Positions 1-8,183 are shown, numbered from the stretch's first letter. The stretch: 18,177 nt of DNA from Bacteroidota bacterium (GCA_947461985.1 CANHNT010000007.1:1-18177), one strand, 5' to 3'. The notes: generated from the letters alone by a model not told the origin. Numbers and translations: made by a program.

Positions 1-418
1 TACATAGAACAGGCAATGAAATAGTTGCACTGTACCACCATTGTTCATAACCAGGAATAGGACTTGATAACAACTCACACTGCGTAATGGTGCTATCACA
101 ACCATTAGATAGTGTAGAACCAGTTGATACTGGAGGTGTGGTTGGAATAACCCCAACCATTTTAGGCATTACTATTTGTTGAATAGTTCCTGTACATGGA
201 CTTGTGTAACACATCGTAAATGTAGCTGGTTCTGTTGAGGCTGAAGAACCATTGTTTGCACAGTTTCTATAAAATTTAAAATAAAAAATATAACTATTAA
301 CAGTACCGGGTACTTTTTTATAAATCAACTCTCCACCTGCTGTATGCGAAGCAAATAAATTGTTACTCAAAGTAAACATACTGATGAATAAAACAAGTGT
401 CGATAATATTTTTCTCAT
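1..418 (-). CDS. Secreted surface protein, N-terminal part only (SHTAGGE family)
   Basis: The gene reads from an ATG at 418 down to the window edge, so only about 139 N-terminal residues are visible and the C-terminus is missing. Residues 1-23 form a signal peptide (MRKILSTLVLFISMF, then an FA-S cleavage region). The mature start SHTAGGELIYKK, followed by YIFYFKFYRNC, is the hallmark of large Bacteroidota surface proteins that often run past 1000 residues and end in a gliding-motility or T9SS C-terminal domain. That end is not in view, so export by T9SS is inferred from the family. The cysteines at CANN, TMCYTSPC, NGCDS and TQCE suggest disulfide-stabilised modules. It lies 55 bases downstream of the Smr gene on the same strand. 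No clear promoter box was found in that gap, so co-transcription is possible. Confidence 0.75.
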   Translation of the reverse strand, partial: MRKILSTLVLFISMFTLSNNLFASHTAGGELIYKKVPGTVNSYIFYFKFYRNCANNGSSASTEPATFTMCYTSPCTGTIQQIVMPKMVGVIPTTPPVSTGSTLSNGCDSTITQCELLSSPIPGYEQWWYSATISLPVLC

Positions 419-473
419 ATCTTTTTTATTAAATAGGGCTTAAAAATAGTATATTTTTTTAGTTTTTTTATAA

Positions 474-1487
474 CTAATATCGAAAAAATACCTCGGTGGC
501 ACCGTAACCATATTTGTTATTGTACTCATTGACGTATTTATGTACCCATTTGGTTTGGTTTAATCTTAAATGAATTTCATTTTTTAATGATCCTTTGCCA
601 ATTCCATGTATAAAAAAAATTGATTTCTGATGGGTTGCAATAGCAAATTCTAGGGCATTTTGGAACTCTTTCAATTGAATATCAAGCATTTCTGAAGGTG
701 CTAAATATTTATAATTTATATATAATTTTTCAATATGCAAATCCACTACATATTTAGATTTACTTAATGCGTCTTTAAAAGTAAAATGATTTTCTTCATT
801 TTTTTCAACTTCTTTTAACATCGTTTGGTGTACAATTACCTCCTTTTTGGGCTTTGGAATGATTTTCTCAAATAGCAAAACATGAAAAAAAGCTTTGTTG
901 TCAAATTTAATATTGTTGATATATTCAAATAACTTTTTAGGCTTTATTGAAATGATGTTTTCAAAATCTAGTTGACTATTAAATGTATCAATAAATCTAC
1001 ATTTAAAATTGGGAGCAGAAGCTATATCTTCAAACTTTACATCATGCATATAAAAATCTTGATTTGGAAAAATTTTAGTTTCAAGCGAAAACAAATTTTC
1101 ATTTTTCAAAAAGCAATCATAAAAAGCTAGATATTCATTTTCTGTTTCATTGTAAAAATAAATTTTCACTTTATCTATTCGCTCTTCCATCCCATCTATG
1201 ACATAAATTGGAAAAAAAACCAAATAAACACCATCCGGCAATTGCTTTTGTCGTGTAGACTTTTTCTCTGGAAAAATTTGATCAATGTGATTCGTCGTTT
1301 TTTTTTGTTTTTTATTTTTATCTAAAAACCAACGCAAATACGGATGTTCTAAATCGGATAAATAAACATGATATGAACCTCCTTCATCAGCCTTTACTTT
1401 GGCCATATCATTGCTAATAAACTCAATTATTTTACCTTCTTCATCATTACTTTTAATATATACAGGATCCCCGATTGAAAATTTCAT
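474..1487 (-). CDS. DUF2027 / Smr-domain protein
   Basis: This 337-residue protein starts with a small SH3-like or KOW-like segment (residues 3-50, FSIGDPVYIKS) as in Bacteroidota DUF2027 proteins. A charged Lys-rich linker follows at about 57-82, then a beta-rich central domain (about 85-210) and a C-terminal Smr domain (about 245-337). The Smr core motifs are present: DLH at 249-251, HGIGKGSL at 294-301 and a GYGATEV-like end at 327-333. In MutS2 and related proteins the Smr domain binds or cuts branched DNA or RNA. No MutS ATPase is attached here, so the nucleic-acid role is inferred from the domain alone. It diverges from the methyltransferase gene with only 38 bases between the start codons. 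A good -7 box (TACTTTTG) sits 24 bases upstream of the ATG. Confidence 0.85.
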   Translation of the reverse strand: MKFSIGDPVYIKSNDEEGKIIEFISNDMAKVKADEGGSYHVYLSDLEHPYLRWFLDKNKKQKKTTNHIDQIFPEKKSTRQKQLPDGVYLVFFPIYVIDGMEERIDKVKIYFYNETENEYLAFYDCFLKNENLFSLETKIFPNQDFYMHDVKFEDIASAPNFKCRFIDTFNSQLDFENIISIKPKKLFEYINNIKFDNKAFFHVLLFEKIIPKPKKEVIVHQTMLKEVEKNEENHFTFKDALSKSKYVVDLHIEKLYINYKYLAPSEMLDIQLKEFQNALEFAIATHQKSIFFIHGIGKGSLKNEIHLRLNQTKWVHKYVNEYNNKYGYGATEVFFRY

Positions 1488-1499
1488 CTAAAAATGATT

Positions 1500-1507
1500 T
1501 ACGTTTG
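1500..1507 (+). promoter_or_regulatory. -7 promoter box for the methyltransferase gene
   Basis: TACGTTTG is a full match to the Bacteroidota -7 consensus TAnnTTTG and lies 18 bases before the ATG at 1526. A possible -33 TTG is at 1475-1477 (22-base spacer, slightly long), inside the first codons of the divergent Smr gene. Confidence 0.6.
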
Positions 1508-1510
1508 CAA

Positions 1511-1518
1511 CAAAAGTA
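1511..1518 (-). promoter_or_regulatory. -7 promoter box for the Smr gene
   Basis: On the minus strand this reads TACTTTTG, a full TAnnTTTG match, 23 bases upstream of the Smr ATG. It faces the opposite-strand -7 box at 1500-1507 with three bases between them. No convincing -33 box was found. Confidence 0.6.
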
Positions 1519-1525
1519 AGAATTT

Positions 1526-2176
1526 ATGGCCGGAAAATGGCGATGGAATACAGCCCAGTTTGCTGAACGAAAATGGTGGCAAAATTATTTAAAAAATAAA
1601 GAGGTCTCCGAATACCTTAGTTGGAAAAAAAACTACTGGAATCAATTATTGCAAAAATGTACCCCTTTTTTTTCAATCAATGAAAAAGATACCATTTTAG
1701 ATGCTGGTTGTGGTCCTGCAGGAATGTTTATGCTGTTCGATAAAAACAACACCACTGCTTTTGACCCATTAATTGATACCTATGAAAATGATTTGCCTCA
1801 TTTCAATAAAAGCTACTACCCTTCTGTAACATTCATTAATAAAGGATTAGAAGACATCTCAATCAATGAAAAATTTGACAAAATATTTTGCATGAATGCC
1901 ATTAATCATGTGCACGATATTGAATTAAGTTATGATAATTTAATTCATTTAGCAAAAGCTGAAGCGTATATCATCGTCACAATTGATGCACACAATCATT
2001 CTTTTTTCAAAAAATTATTTCGTTTATTGCCTGGCGACATATTACATCCACATCAGTATGATTTGAAAGAATATGAAGATTTTTTAACGTCAAGAAATTG
2101 TTATTTAGTTCAATCAATTCATTTAAAACATGAATTCTTTTTTGATCATTATATGCTTATCGCGAAGAAAAAATAA
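1526..2176 (+). CDS. Class I SAM-dependent methyltransferase
   Basis: This 216-residue protein has a Rossmann-type methyltransferase core. Motif I, which binds S-adenosylmethionine, is LDAGCGPAG at 58-66. An acidic residue closing strand beta 2 is at D80 (AFDP). The strand-4 region reads FDKIFCMNAINHVHD (117-131), and a typical C-terminal beta-hairpin ends the protein. The N-terminus is rich in Trp and Lys, with no signal peptide or membrane segment, so it is probably cytoplasmic. The overall plan resembles the Methyltransf_11/UbiE-like group, but the substrate cannot be read from sequence. The ATG at 1526 fits a promoter 18 bases upstream. It may share regulation with the divergent Smr gene. 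Confidence 0.85.
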   Translation: MAGKWRWNTAQFAERKWWQNYLKNKEVSEYLSWKKNYWNQLLQKCTPFFSINEKDTILDAGCGPAGMFMLFDKNNTTAFDPLIDTYENDLPHFNKSYYPSVTFINKGLEDISINEKFDKIFCMNAINHVHDIELSYDNLIHLAKAEAYIIVTIDAHNHSFFKKLFRLLPGDILHPHQYDLKEYEDFLTSRNCYLVQSIHLKHEFFFDHYMLIAKKK

Positions 2177-2215
2177 ATTTCTCTTTTTATTAACATAAAA
2201 AAACAACTGTTTCTT

Positions 2216-2223
2216 TACTTTTG
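2216..2223 (+). promoter_or_regulatory. -7 promoter box for the L,D-transpeptidase gene
   Basis: TACTTTTG matches TAnnTTTG exactly and lies 17 bases before the ATG at 2241. The upstream sequence is AT-rich without a clear TTG at the expected distance. Confidence 0.6.
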
Positions 2224-2240
2224 AAAGAGTAATTTATTTT

Positions 2241-2798
2241 ATGACGAAATACTTTTTAACAGCACTTATTTTATGTGTAGGATTGAACGCTTTTGCGCAA
2301 GCTGAGGATGGCGAAGAAATTGAAGACAATCGTCGTTCAAATTATTTCGAAACCTATATTGAAATCACAAAACCCATAGACAGTATAGTTGTTTTCAAAT
2401 CTAAACGTGAATTAATTTGTTTTAATCAACAAAAAAAAATAAAAAAATATATCATTTCATTGGGCATAGAACCAGTTGGTAAAAAACAATTTGAAGGCGA
2501 TTTAAAAACACCAGAAGGACTCTATTTTATCAATAATAGAGATACCATAAGTAGCTACCACACAAATTTAGCAATCTCCTACCCTTCCATAGAAGATTCA
2601 ACTTTTGCTGCCTTACAAAATAAACGTGCTGGAGGGGAAATTAAAATTCATGGATTCCCAAACAAGCATTTAAAAAATCAAGAACAACATTTTTTAAATA
2701 CCGACTGGACTGTTGGTTGTATTGCTGTTTCTGACATGGAAGTAGATGAACTATATAAAGTAGTGGTAGAAAATTGCCCAATTTTAATTTTACCTTAA
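2241..2798 (+). CDS. Secreted L,D-transpeptidase (YkuD family)
   Basis: The 185-residue product starts with a signal peptide (MTKYFLTALILCVGLNAFAQ, cleavage after about residue 20). It contains the YkuD fold signature: SLGIEPVGKKQFEGD-type entry (73-87), KTPEGLYFI (89-97), the catalytic-site histidine in IKIHGFPN (H137) and the nucleophile cysteine in WTVGCIAVSD (C160). The usual family motif is SHGCIRL; here Val-Gly-Cys-Ile-Ala replaces it, which is within the range of Bacteroidota members. These enzymes make 3-3 cross-links in peptidoglycan or attach proteins to it, and act in the periplasm. Members of this short subgroup are often annotated only as murein L,D-transpeptidase family, and activity is unproven here. 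It has its own promoter and is followed by a 158-base gap holding a dispersed repeat. Confidence 0.85.
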   Translation: MTKYFLTALILCVGLNAFAQAEDGEEIEDNRRSNYFETYIEITKPIDSIVVFKSKRELICFNQQKKIKKYIISLGIEPVGKKQFEGDLKTPEGLYFINNRDTISSYHTNLAISYPSIEDSTFAALQNKRAGGEIKIHGFPNKHLKNQEQHFLNTDWTVGCIAVSDMEVDELYKVVVENCPILILP

Positions 2799-2806
2799 TT
2801 ATTTAT

Positions 2807-2873
2807 GGAATCGAGGTCTTTTTCTTTGTGCATCGAAATTGCGTCGCACACTGAAACGACATGGACTTTGTGA
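2807..2873 (+). repeat. Dispersed intergenic repeat, copy 1
   Basis: This 67-base stretch matches 9865-9931 without gaps at 56 of 67 positions. The shared core is TGCATCGAA(A/T)TTGCGTCGCAC, then AACGACA and ACTTTGTGA. It lies between the L,D-transpeptidase stop and the icmF promoter, and no coding potential was seen. A shorter inverted relative is at 10332-10360. Confidence 0.7.
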
Positions 2874-2932
2874 GACATATTGTAATACCGATTAACTATT
2901 TTCAAAAATCTCCTTATAAAAAAGAAATTTAG

Positions 2933-2940
2933 TACTTTCG
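2933..2940 (+). promoter_or_regulatory. -7 promoter box for icmF
   Basis: TACTTTCG differs from TAnnTTTG at one position, a common variant. It is 16 bases before the ATG at 2957. No clear -33 TTG was seen. Confidence 0.5.
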
Positions 2941-2956
2941 CCAATATTATAATTTT

Positions 2957-5900
2957 ATGTCATACACACCACAAAATAAAATCAGAATAGTTACAGCAGC
3001 CTCATTGTTTGACGGACATGATGCCAGTATTAATGTTATGCGAAGAGTGATGCAAGCCAGTGGCGTTGAGGTCATTCATTTAGGGCATGATAGAAGTGTG
3101 CAAGAAGTGGTTGACACTGCTATTCAAGAGGATGCAAATGCGATTGCAATGACGTCTTATCAAGGTGGTCATGTTGAATATTTAAAATATATGTATGACT
3201 TATTAAAAGAAAAAGGATGCAGTCATATCAAAATATTTGCTGGTGGTGGAGGTGTAATATTACCAGAAGAAATTAAAGAATTAGAAGCACATGGCATTAT
3301 TAAAATCTACAGTCCTGATGATGGGCGTGCAATGGGTTTACAAGGCATGATTGACGACTTAATTCAAAAAAGTGATTTTGCAACCGGTGCCAATTTAAAT
3401 GGAGAAGTAAATCATTTAAAAGAAGGTGATTTTAAAAGCATTGCTCGTTGCATCAGCGCAGCCGAAAATTTTGCAGATGCTGTTGAAACACAAGCCATGT
3501 TAAAAAAAGTTCGTGAAAATATTTCTACTAAAGAAATTCCTACACCTGTTTTAGGAATTACAGGAACAGGTGGTGCAGGAAAATCGTCTTTGGTTGATGA
3601 ATTAGTTCGACGTTTCGTAAGTGATTTCCCTAACAAAACTATAGGTATTATTTCTGTAGATCCATCAAAACGAAAAACAGGCGGTGCTTTGTTAGGTGAC
3701 CGAATTAGAATGAATGCCATCAAAAACGAACGAGTTTATATGCGTTCAATGGCAACTCGTCAAAGCAATTTAGCCTTGAGCAAACATGTACAAGATGCTG
3801 TTGATATTTTGAAAGTCAGTGGTTTTGATTTAATTATTTTAGAAACTTCAGGCATTGGTCAAAGTGATACAGAAATTACAGAACACAGCGATGTTTGTTT
3901 GTATGTAATGACTCCTGAATATGGTGCTGCAACTCAACTTGAAAAAATTGACATGTTGGATTTTGCTGATATTATTGCCATCAATAAATTTGACAAACGT
4001 GGCAGCATGGATGCGTTGCGTGATGTAAAAAAACAATACCAACGAAATCATAAATTATTTGATGTAGATGCAGATACCATGCCTGTTTATGGCAGTATTG
4101 CATCGCAATTTAACGACCCCGGTGCAAACAGTTTATATAAGGCATTGATGCAAAAAATTGTTGAAAAAACGGGCAACAAAACATTAGAAACGCACTTCAT
4201 TGCACATGACGAAATGAGTGAAAAAATATTTATAATTCCACCTGCACGTACTCGTTATTTAAGTGAGATTACAGAAAATAATCGTGGTTATGATAAATGG
4301 GCAAAAGCACAAGGAAATATTGCACAGCAGTTGTTTGGAATCTATAAAACCATTGAAACCATTCAGTCGCAAAAAATTGCTGATGGAGATAGATTGATAA
4401 AAGAATTACAAGAAGTTGAAGCCAAATTATTATTGGACTTTGATCCAAAAAATAAAGTGCTTTTAGATAATTGGAAAGCAACGAAAGCAAATTATCAAAA
4501 CGAATATTTTATCTTTAAAGTTCGTGATAAAGAAATAAAAATCAAAACACATTCTGAAAGTTTATCGCATTCGCAAATACCTAAAGTAGCCGTTCCAAAA
4601 TTTGAAGCGTGGGGCGAAATTTTACAATGGGCATTACAAGAAAACTTCCCAGGTTATTTCCCATACACAGCCGGAATTTATCCTTTCAAACGTGAAGGCG
4701 AAGATCCAACCCGTATGTTTGCTGGCGAAGGTGCACCAGAACGAACGAACAAACGTTTCCACTATGTGAGCAAAGGTTTGCCTGCAGCTCGTTTGAGTAC
4801 TGCATTTGACAGTGTTACATTATATGGAAATGATCCACATCATAGACCTGATATTTATGGAAAAGTAGGAAATAGCGGTGTGAGTGTTTGTTGTTTAGAT
4901 GATGCAAAAAAATTATATTCCGGTTTCAATTTAGCTGATCCAAAAACATCGGTGAGCATGACTATTAATGGACCTGCATCTATTATGGCTGCTTTTTTCA
5001 TGAATGCTGCCATTGACCAACAATGCGAAATTTATATTAAAGAAAATAATTTGGAAGCAGAAGTTGAAGCAAAAATTCAAGCAATTTATAAAGGACGTGA
5101 ACAACTTCGTCCAACATATTTTGACAATTCTTCGTCTGAAAATGGCAGTGATTTACCAGAAGGAAATACAGGTTTAGGATTAATGTTATTGGGTGTTCGT
5201 GGTGATGATGTGTTACCTCAAGATGTTTATTCAAAAATAAAAGCAGATACCTTAAAACAAGTTCGAGGAACGGTTCAAGCCGATATTTTAAAAGAAGATC
5301 AGGCGCAAAATACCTGCATTTTTTCAACCGAATTTTCGTTGCGTTTAATGGGTGATGTGCAACAATATTTCATCAATGAAGGTGTGCGAAATTTTTACAG
5401 TGTCAGTATTAGTGGTTATCATATTGCAGAAGCTGGCGCAAATCCTATTTCACAATTAGCCTTTACATTGAGCAATGGCTTTACGTTTGTTGAATATTAT
5501 TTAAGTCGTGGAATGCATATTGACGATTTCGCACCAAACTTATCCTTCTTCTTTAGCAATGGTATTGACCCCGAATATTCTGTAATTGGACGTGTAGCTC
5601 GTCGTATTTGGGCTAAGGCAATGAAGCTAAAATATGGTGGAAATGAGCGTAGCCAAATGTTGAAATATCATATTCAAACATCAGGTAGAAGTTTGCATGC
5701 ACAAGAAATTGACTTCAATGATATTCGTACAACGTTGCAAGCTTTATATGCGATATATGACAATTGCAATTCCTTACATACGAATGCTTACGATGAAGCC
5801 ATTACTACACCAACCGAAGAAAGTGTGCGTCGTGCCATGGCTATACAATTAATTATTAATCGGGAGTTAGGTTTAGCAAAAAATGAAAATCCATTACAAG

Positions 5901-6364
5901 GAAGTTTCATCATTGAAGAATTAACTGACTTAGTAGAAGAAATGGTGTTACAAGAGTTTGATAAAATTAGTGATCGTGGTGGTGTGTTAGGTGCCATGGA
6001 AACCATGTATCAACGCAGTAAAATTCAAGAAGAAAGTTTGTATTATGAAACCTTAAAACACACAGGCGAATTCCCTATTATTGGTGTCAATACATTCTTA
6101 AGCAGCAAAGGGAGTCCAACCGTTTTACCACAAGAAGTGATACGTTCAACGACTGAAGAAAAAGAAGCACAAATTAAAACGGTGCAAAATCTTTGGGAAC
6201 GCAGTGGTGCCAAAGGCGAAGAGCAAATTAAAAATTTACAACACCTTGCTATCAAAAATGAAAATATTTTTGAAGGCTTAATGGAAGCGGTAAAATATTG
6301 TTCATTAGGACAAATAACAAATGGTTTATTTGAAGTGGGTGGTCAGTATAGAAGGAGTATGTAG
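2957..6364 (+). CDS. icmF: Fused isobutyryl-CoA mutase (IcmF-type, B12-dependent)
   Basis: This 1135-residue protein joins three parts in the IcmF order. A coenzyme B12-binding domain spans about 8-135, with DGHDASINV giving the axial ligand H21. A MeaB-like G-protein chaperone domain spans about 195-400: P-loop GTGGAGKS 203-210, ETSGIGQSD 296-304 and guanine-specificity NKFD 343-346. A mutase barrel covers about 540-1135. IcmF enzymes interconvert isobutyryl-CoA and n-butyryl-CoA by adenosylcobalamin radical chemistry, and the G-domain guards cofactor loading. Two substrate-pocket positions fit IcmF rather than methylmalonyl-CoA mutase: Phe in [11 protein letters not shown] (F577), where methylmalonyl-CoA mutase has Tyr, and Gln in [10 protein letters not shown] (Q784), where it has Arg. 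Length fits the family (about 1100). Public annotation would often call it methylmalonyl-CoA mutase family. It is cytoplasmic. The zincin-like gene starts 16 bases after its stop. Confidence 0.88.
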   Translation: MSYTPQNKIRIVTAASLFDGHDASINVMRRVMQASGVEVIHLGHDRSVQEVVDTAIQEDANAIAMTSYQGGHVEYLKYMYDLLKEKGCSHIKIFAGGGGVILPEEIKELEAHGIIKIYSPDDGRAMGLQGMIDDLIQKSDFATGANLNGEVNHLKEGDFKSIARCISAAENFADAVETQAMLKKVRENISTKEIPTPVLGITGTGGAGKSSLVDELVRRFVSDFPNKTIGIISVDPSKRKTGGALLGDRIRMNAIKNERVYMRSMATRQSNLALSKHVQDAVDILKVSGFDLIILETSGIGQSDTEITEHSDVCLYVMTPEYGAATQLEKIDMLDFADIIAINKFDKRGSMDALRDVKKQYQRNHKLFDVDADTMPVYGSIASQFNDPGANSLYKALMQKIVEKTGNKTLETHFIAHDEMSEKIFIIPPARTRYLSEITENNRGYDKWAKAQGNIAQQLFGIYKTIETIQSQKIADGDRLIKELQEVEAKLLLDFDPKNKVLLDNWKATKANYQNEYFIFKVRDKEIKIKTHSESLSHSQIPKVAVPKFEAWGEILQWALQENFPGYFPYTAGIYPFKREGEDPTRMFAGEGAPERTNKRFHYVSKGLPAARLSTAFDSVTLYGNDPHHRPDIYGKVGNSGVSVCCLDDAKKLYSGFNLADPKTSVSMTINGPASIMAAFFMNAAIDQQCEIYIKENNLEAEVEAKIQAIYKGREQLRPTYFDNSSSENGSDLPEGNTGLGLMLLGVRGDDVLPQDVYSKIKADTLKQVRGTVQADILKEDQAQNTCIFSTEFSLRLMGDVQQYFINEGVRNFYSVSISGYHIAEAGANPISQLAFTLSNGFTFVEYYLSRGMHIDDFAPNLSFFFSNGIDPEYSVIGRVARRIWAKAMKLKYGGNERSQMLKYHIQTSGRSLHAQEIDFNDIRTTLQALYAIYDNCNSLHTNAYDEAITTPTEESVRRAMAIQLIINRELGLAKNENPLQGSFIIEELTDLVEEMVLQEFDKISDRGGVLGAMETMYQRSKIQEESLYYETLKHTGEFPIIGVNTFLSSKGSPTVLPQEVIRSTTEEKEAQIKTVQNLWERSGAKGEEQIKNLQHLAIKNENIFEGLMEAVKYCSLGQITNGLFEVGGQYRRSM

Positions 6365-6380
6365 GATTTAATAACTTTTT

Positions 6381-6914
6381 ATGTATTCTTATAATCAATT
6401 GTGTAGTGCTTTAGATACAGTCCAAGATGAGTTGATTCAACATGATTTTTGGGATACAAAACTATCTAAAATTGATGTCTATTGGGATATTTATTCAAGT
6501 GCTTATGGATTTCAAAACTTTTATGACGATAAAAAATACGGAAATAAAGGAAGTATCACTATTCCAGCCTTTAGCAGAAGTAAATTTCAAGAATTATTTG
6601 GTTCTCAATATGTTTCTTTAAAAGATATTTTGAGACATGAATATGGACATGCATTTGCTTACTGCAACAAAAAATTAATATCTACAATAGAATTCAAAAA
6701 TGCTTTTGGAGGAATTCATAATAATGTAGAACTGTTTGAATATAATCCTAATCATTTTGTTTCAAAGTATGCAGCATTAAATACAATGGAAGATTTTGCT
6801 GAAACTTTCATGTATTATTTAGAATATTCAGGAATTTTAGCTACTAAATTTAATCATCCAATTATTGCCAGAAAATGGAAATTTATTTCTCATTTGAGTA
6901 ATTTAAAATCATAA
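6381..6914 (+). CDS. Small zincin-like metallopeptidase (HEYGH motif)
   Basis: This 177-residue protein carries an HExxH zinc site, HEYGH at 86-90 in the context LRHEYGHAFAYC. It also has a downstream EDFAETF motif (137-143) followed by MYYLEYSG, which is where a glutamate third zinc ligand would lie. The same layout (HExxH, then ED-aromatic-AE and a YL helix) occurs in putative zinc-binding metallopeptidases of the Peptidase_Mx type, but I could not assign a family firmly. No signal peptide or membrane segment is seen, so a cytoplasmic protease role or a non-catalytic zinc role are both possible. It begins 16 bases after icmF on the same strand and no full promoter box lies between them, so it may be co-transcribed. 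Its codon use is AT-rich like its neighbours. Confidence 0.6.
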   Translation: MYSYNQLCSALDTVQDELIQHDFWDTKLSKIDVYWDIYSSAYGFQNFYDDKKYGNKGSITIPAFSRSKFQELFGSQYVSLKDILRHEYGHAFAYCNKKLISTIEFKNAFGGIHNNVELFEYNPNHFVSKYAALNTMEDFAETFMYYLEYSGILATKFNHPIIARKWKFISHLSNLKS

Positions 6915-6926
6915 ATTAAATTACAC

Positions 6927-6969
6927 CATCCTTGTAAATCCAAAGTTCAACTTTGGATTTACAAGGAAG
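6927..6969. repeat. 43-bp palindrome, left copy
   Basis: The arms are 6929-6947 and 6949-6967 around a single centre base (C6948), giving 19 perfect pairs. The core arm is CTTGTAAATCCAAAGTT. The outer 2 bases at each end are not both paired (A6928 faces A6968). The arm sequence TTTG at 6952-6955 is placed 20 bases before the -7 box of the following gene. Confidence 0.9.
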
Positions 6970-6975
6970 ATGTTT

Positions 6976-6983
6976 TATCTTTG
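6976..6983 (+). promoter_or_regulatory. -7 promoter box of the ATPase gene; decides its start
   Basis: TATCTTTG is a full TAnnTTTG match. With TTTG at 6952-6955 in the left palindrome (20-base spacer) it forms a good Bacteroidota promoter. Transcription would begin at about 6988-6990, so the in-frame ATG at 6970 lies upstream of the RNA start and ATG 6988 is the likely start, giving a leaderless or nearly leaderless message. Confidence 0.65.
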
Positions 6984-6987
6984 TGGC

Positions 6988-8151
6988 ATGTTACAACGAA
7001 CATTAGATGCACATATCACTAAATTATTAAAGCAATTTCCAGCAGTTGCTATACTTGGACCAAGACAAGTAGGCAAAACTACATTGGCAAAACAATTAGC
7101 ATCTGCATCAAAAAAAGAAACGCTTTATATAGATTTAGAAAAACAAAAAGACCGTGTATTGCTTACAGACATGGATACATTTTTTGAAGAAAATAAAAAC
7201 AAATGTATCATCATTGACGAAGTACAAACCATGCCGCAAGTATTTACGGCATTGCGTCCGGCTATTGATGAGCATCGGAAAAATGGACGGTTTATTTTGT
7301 TAGGATCTGCATCACCCATTTTAGTAAAAGGAGTGAGTGAATCCTTGGCAGGACGAATTAGTTACACCCAATTAACACCATTTATGTTTGAAGAAGTTTC
7401 TTCAAAAGTAAAAATGGAAAAACATTGGTTTAGAGGAGGTTTTCCAAATAGTATTTTAGCAAAAAATGACATCCAGAGCGCTCAATGGATTCATGATTTT
7501 ATAGAAACATACATTCAACGAGACATGTCGTTTATTTTCAATGCTGAAATTAATACCCGAATCCTTCGTTACTTATGGGCAATGATAGCCAACAACCAAG
7601 GTGGGTTGTGGAATGCAGAAGATTATGCAAGGGCCTTAGGAATTTCGGCACCAACAGTATTGCGTTATTTAGATTTTTTAGAAGGTGCTTATTTAGTTCG
7701 ACGATTACAACCTTTTTTTATTAATGTAAATAAACGATTGGTAAAATCTCCAAAAGTATATATAAGAGATAGTGGTTTATTACATCAATTATGTGACATT
7801 CCTAATTATTCTTCATTAAAGAAAAATACTTTAATTGGTGCTTCATGGGAAGGTTATGTAATTGAAGAAATTTGCAAAAAATTACCTCAAGATATTCAGC
7901 CTTATTTTTATAGAACTCAAGCTGGCACTGAGTGTGATTTGGTTTTAGTAAAAGGAATCAAAGTTATCGCTTGTATTGAAATAAAACACAGCGATTCTCC
8001 AACATTAAGCAAAGGTTTTTTTGAAAGTTTACGAGATTTGCAACCTAAAAAGTCATTTGTTGTTACACCTAATTCGCACACATTTACTTTAGAAACAGGC
8101 ACAATAATTACCACTTTAAATAACTTTTTAGAAATCAGCTCATCCTTGTAA
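6988..8151 (+). CDS. AAA_14 / DUF4143 ATPase with winged helix and PD-(D/E)XK-like domain
   Basis: From ATG 6988 the product is 387 residues, MLQRTLDAHITKLL onward. The AAA+ domain has Walker A GPRQVGKT (24-31), Walker B CIIIDEVQ (73-80), a sensor-like GSAS (106-109) and a likely arginine finger in LAGRI (R123). A winged-helix segment follows (about 209-240, DYARALGISAPTVLRYLDFLE). The C-terminal DUF4143 domain has nuclease-fold residues: E293/E294 in GYVIEEI, D317 in GTECDLVL and EIK 331-333. This family is widespread and often multicopy in Bacteroidota and archaea. Its function is unsettled; DNA-related or selfish roles have been suggested from the domains. The last residues, SSL and stop, come from the right palindrome. 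An in-frame ATG at 6970 would add six residues but overlaps the promoter. Confidence 0.85.
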   Translation: MLQRTLDAHITKLLKQFPAVAILGPRQVGKTTLAKQLASASKKETLYIDLEKQKDRVLLTDMDTFFEENKNKCIIIDEVQTMPQVFTALRPAIDEHRKNGRFILLGSASPILVKGVSESLAGRISYTQLTPFMFEEVSSKVKMEKHWFRGGFPNSILAKNDIQSAQWIHDFIETYIQRDMSFIFNAEINTRILRYLWAMIANNQGGLWNAEDYARALGISAPTVLRYLDFLEGAYLVRRLQPFFINVNKRLVKSPKVYIRDSGLLHQLCDIPNYSSLKKNTLIGASWEGYVIEEICKKLPQDIQPYFYRTQAGTECDLVLVKGIKVIACIEIKHSDSPTLSKGFFESLRDLQPKKSFVVTPNSHTFTLETGTIITTLNNFLEISSSL

Positions 8152-8183
8152 ATCCAAAGTTTAACTTTGGATTTACAAGGATG
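8141..8183. repeat. 43-bp perfect palindrome, right copy
   Basis: Arms 8141-8161 and 8163-8183 pair perfectly for 21 bases around one centre base (T8162). The TAA stop of the ATPase gene is at 8149-8151, inside the left arm. The RNA hairpin could stop or protect the transcript, though it is not followed by a clean T-tract (TTATTTT follows). Confidence 0.92.

Larger units (their letters stand above)
6927..8183. mobile_element. Candidate palindrome-bracketed cassette with an ATPase-nuclease gene
   Basis: Two 43-base copies of one palindrome (6927-6969 and 8141-8183) enclose exactly one gene. They differ at only two positions: the centre base, and one base near the right end. The cassette is compact. 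The promoter box starts seven bases after the left copy, its likely -33 box lies inside that copy, and the gene's stop codon lies inside the right copy. The size, about 1.26 kb, is like that of an insertion sequence, but there is no recognisable transposase. Mobility is my inference from repeat layout; it is not shown. Alternatives are paired transcription terminators or a REP-like repeat pair that happens to bracket the gene. Confidence 0.45.

Noticed and set aside
3412..6255. Several antisense reading frames of 67-103 codons inside icmF
   Set aside because: They lie fully inside a well-supported gene and their translations look like shadow frames without domains or promoters.
6372..6379. 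TAACTTTT before the zincin-like gene as a -7 box
   Set aside because: It misses the final G, lies one base from the ATG and has no -33 partner.
6970..6987. ATG at 6970 as start of the ATPase gene
   Set aside because: Its six extra codons contain the -7 box TATCTTTG, and the typical family N-terminus begins at the next ATG, 6988.
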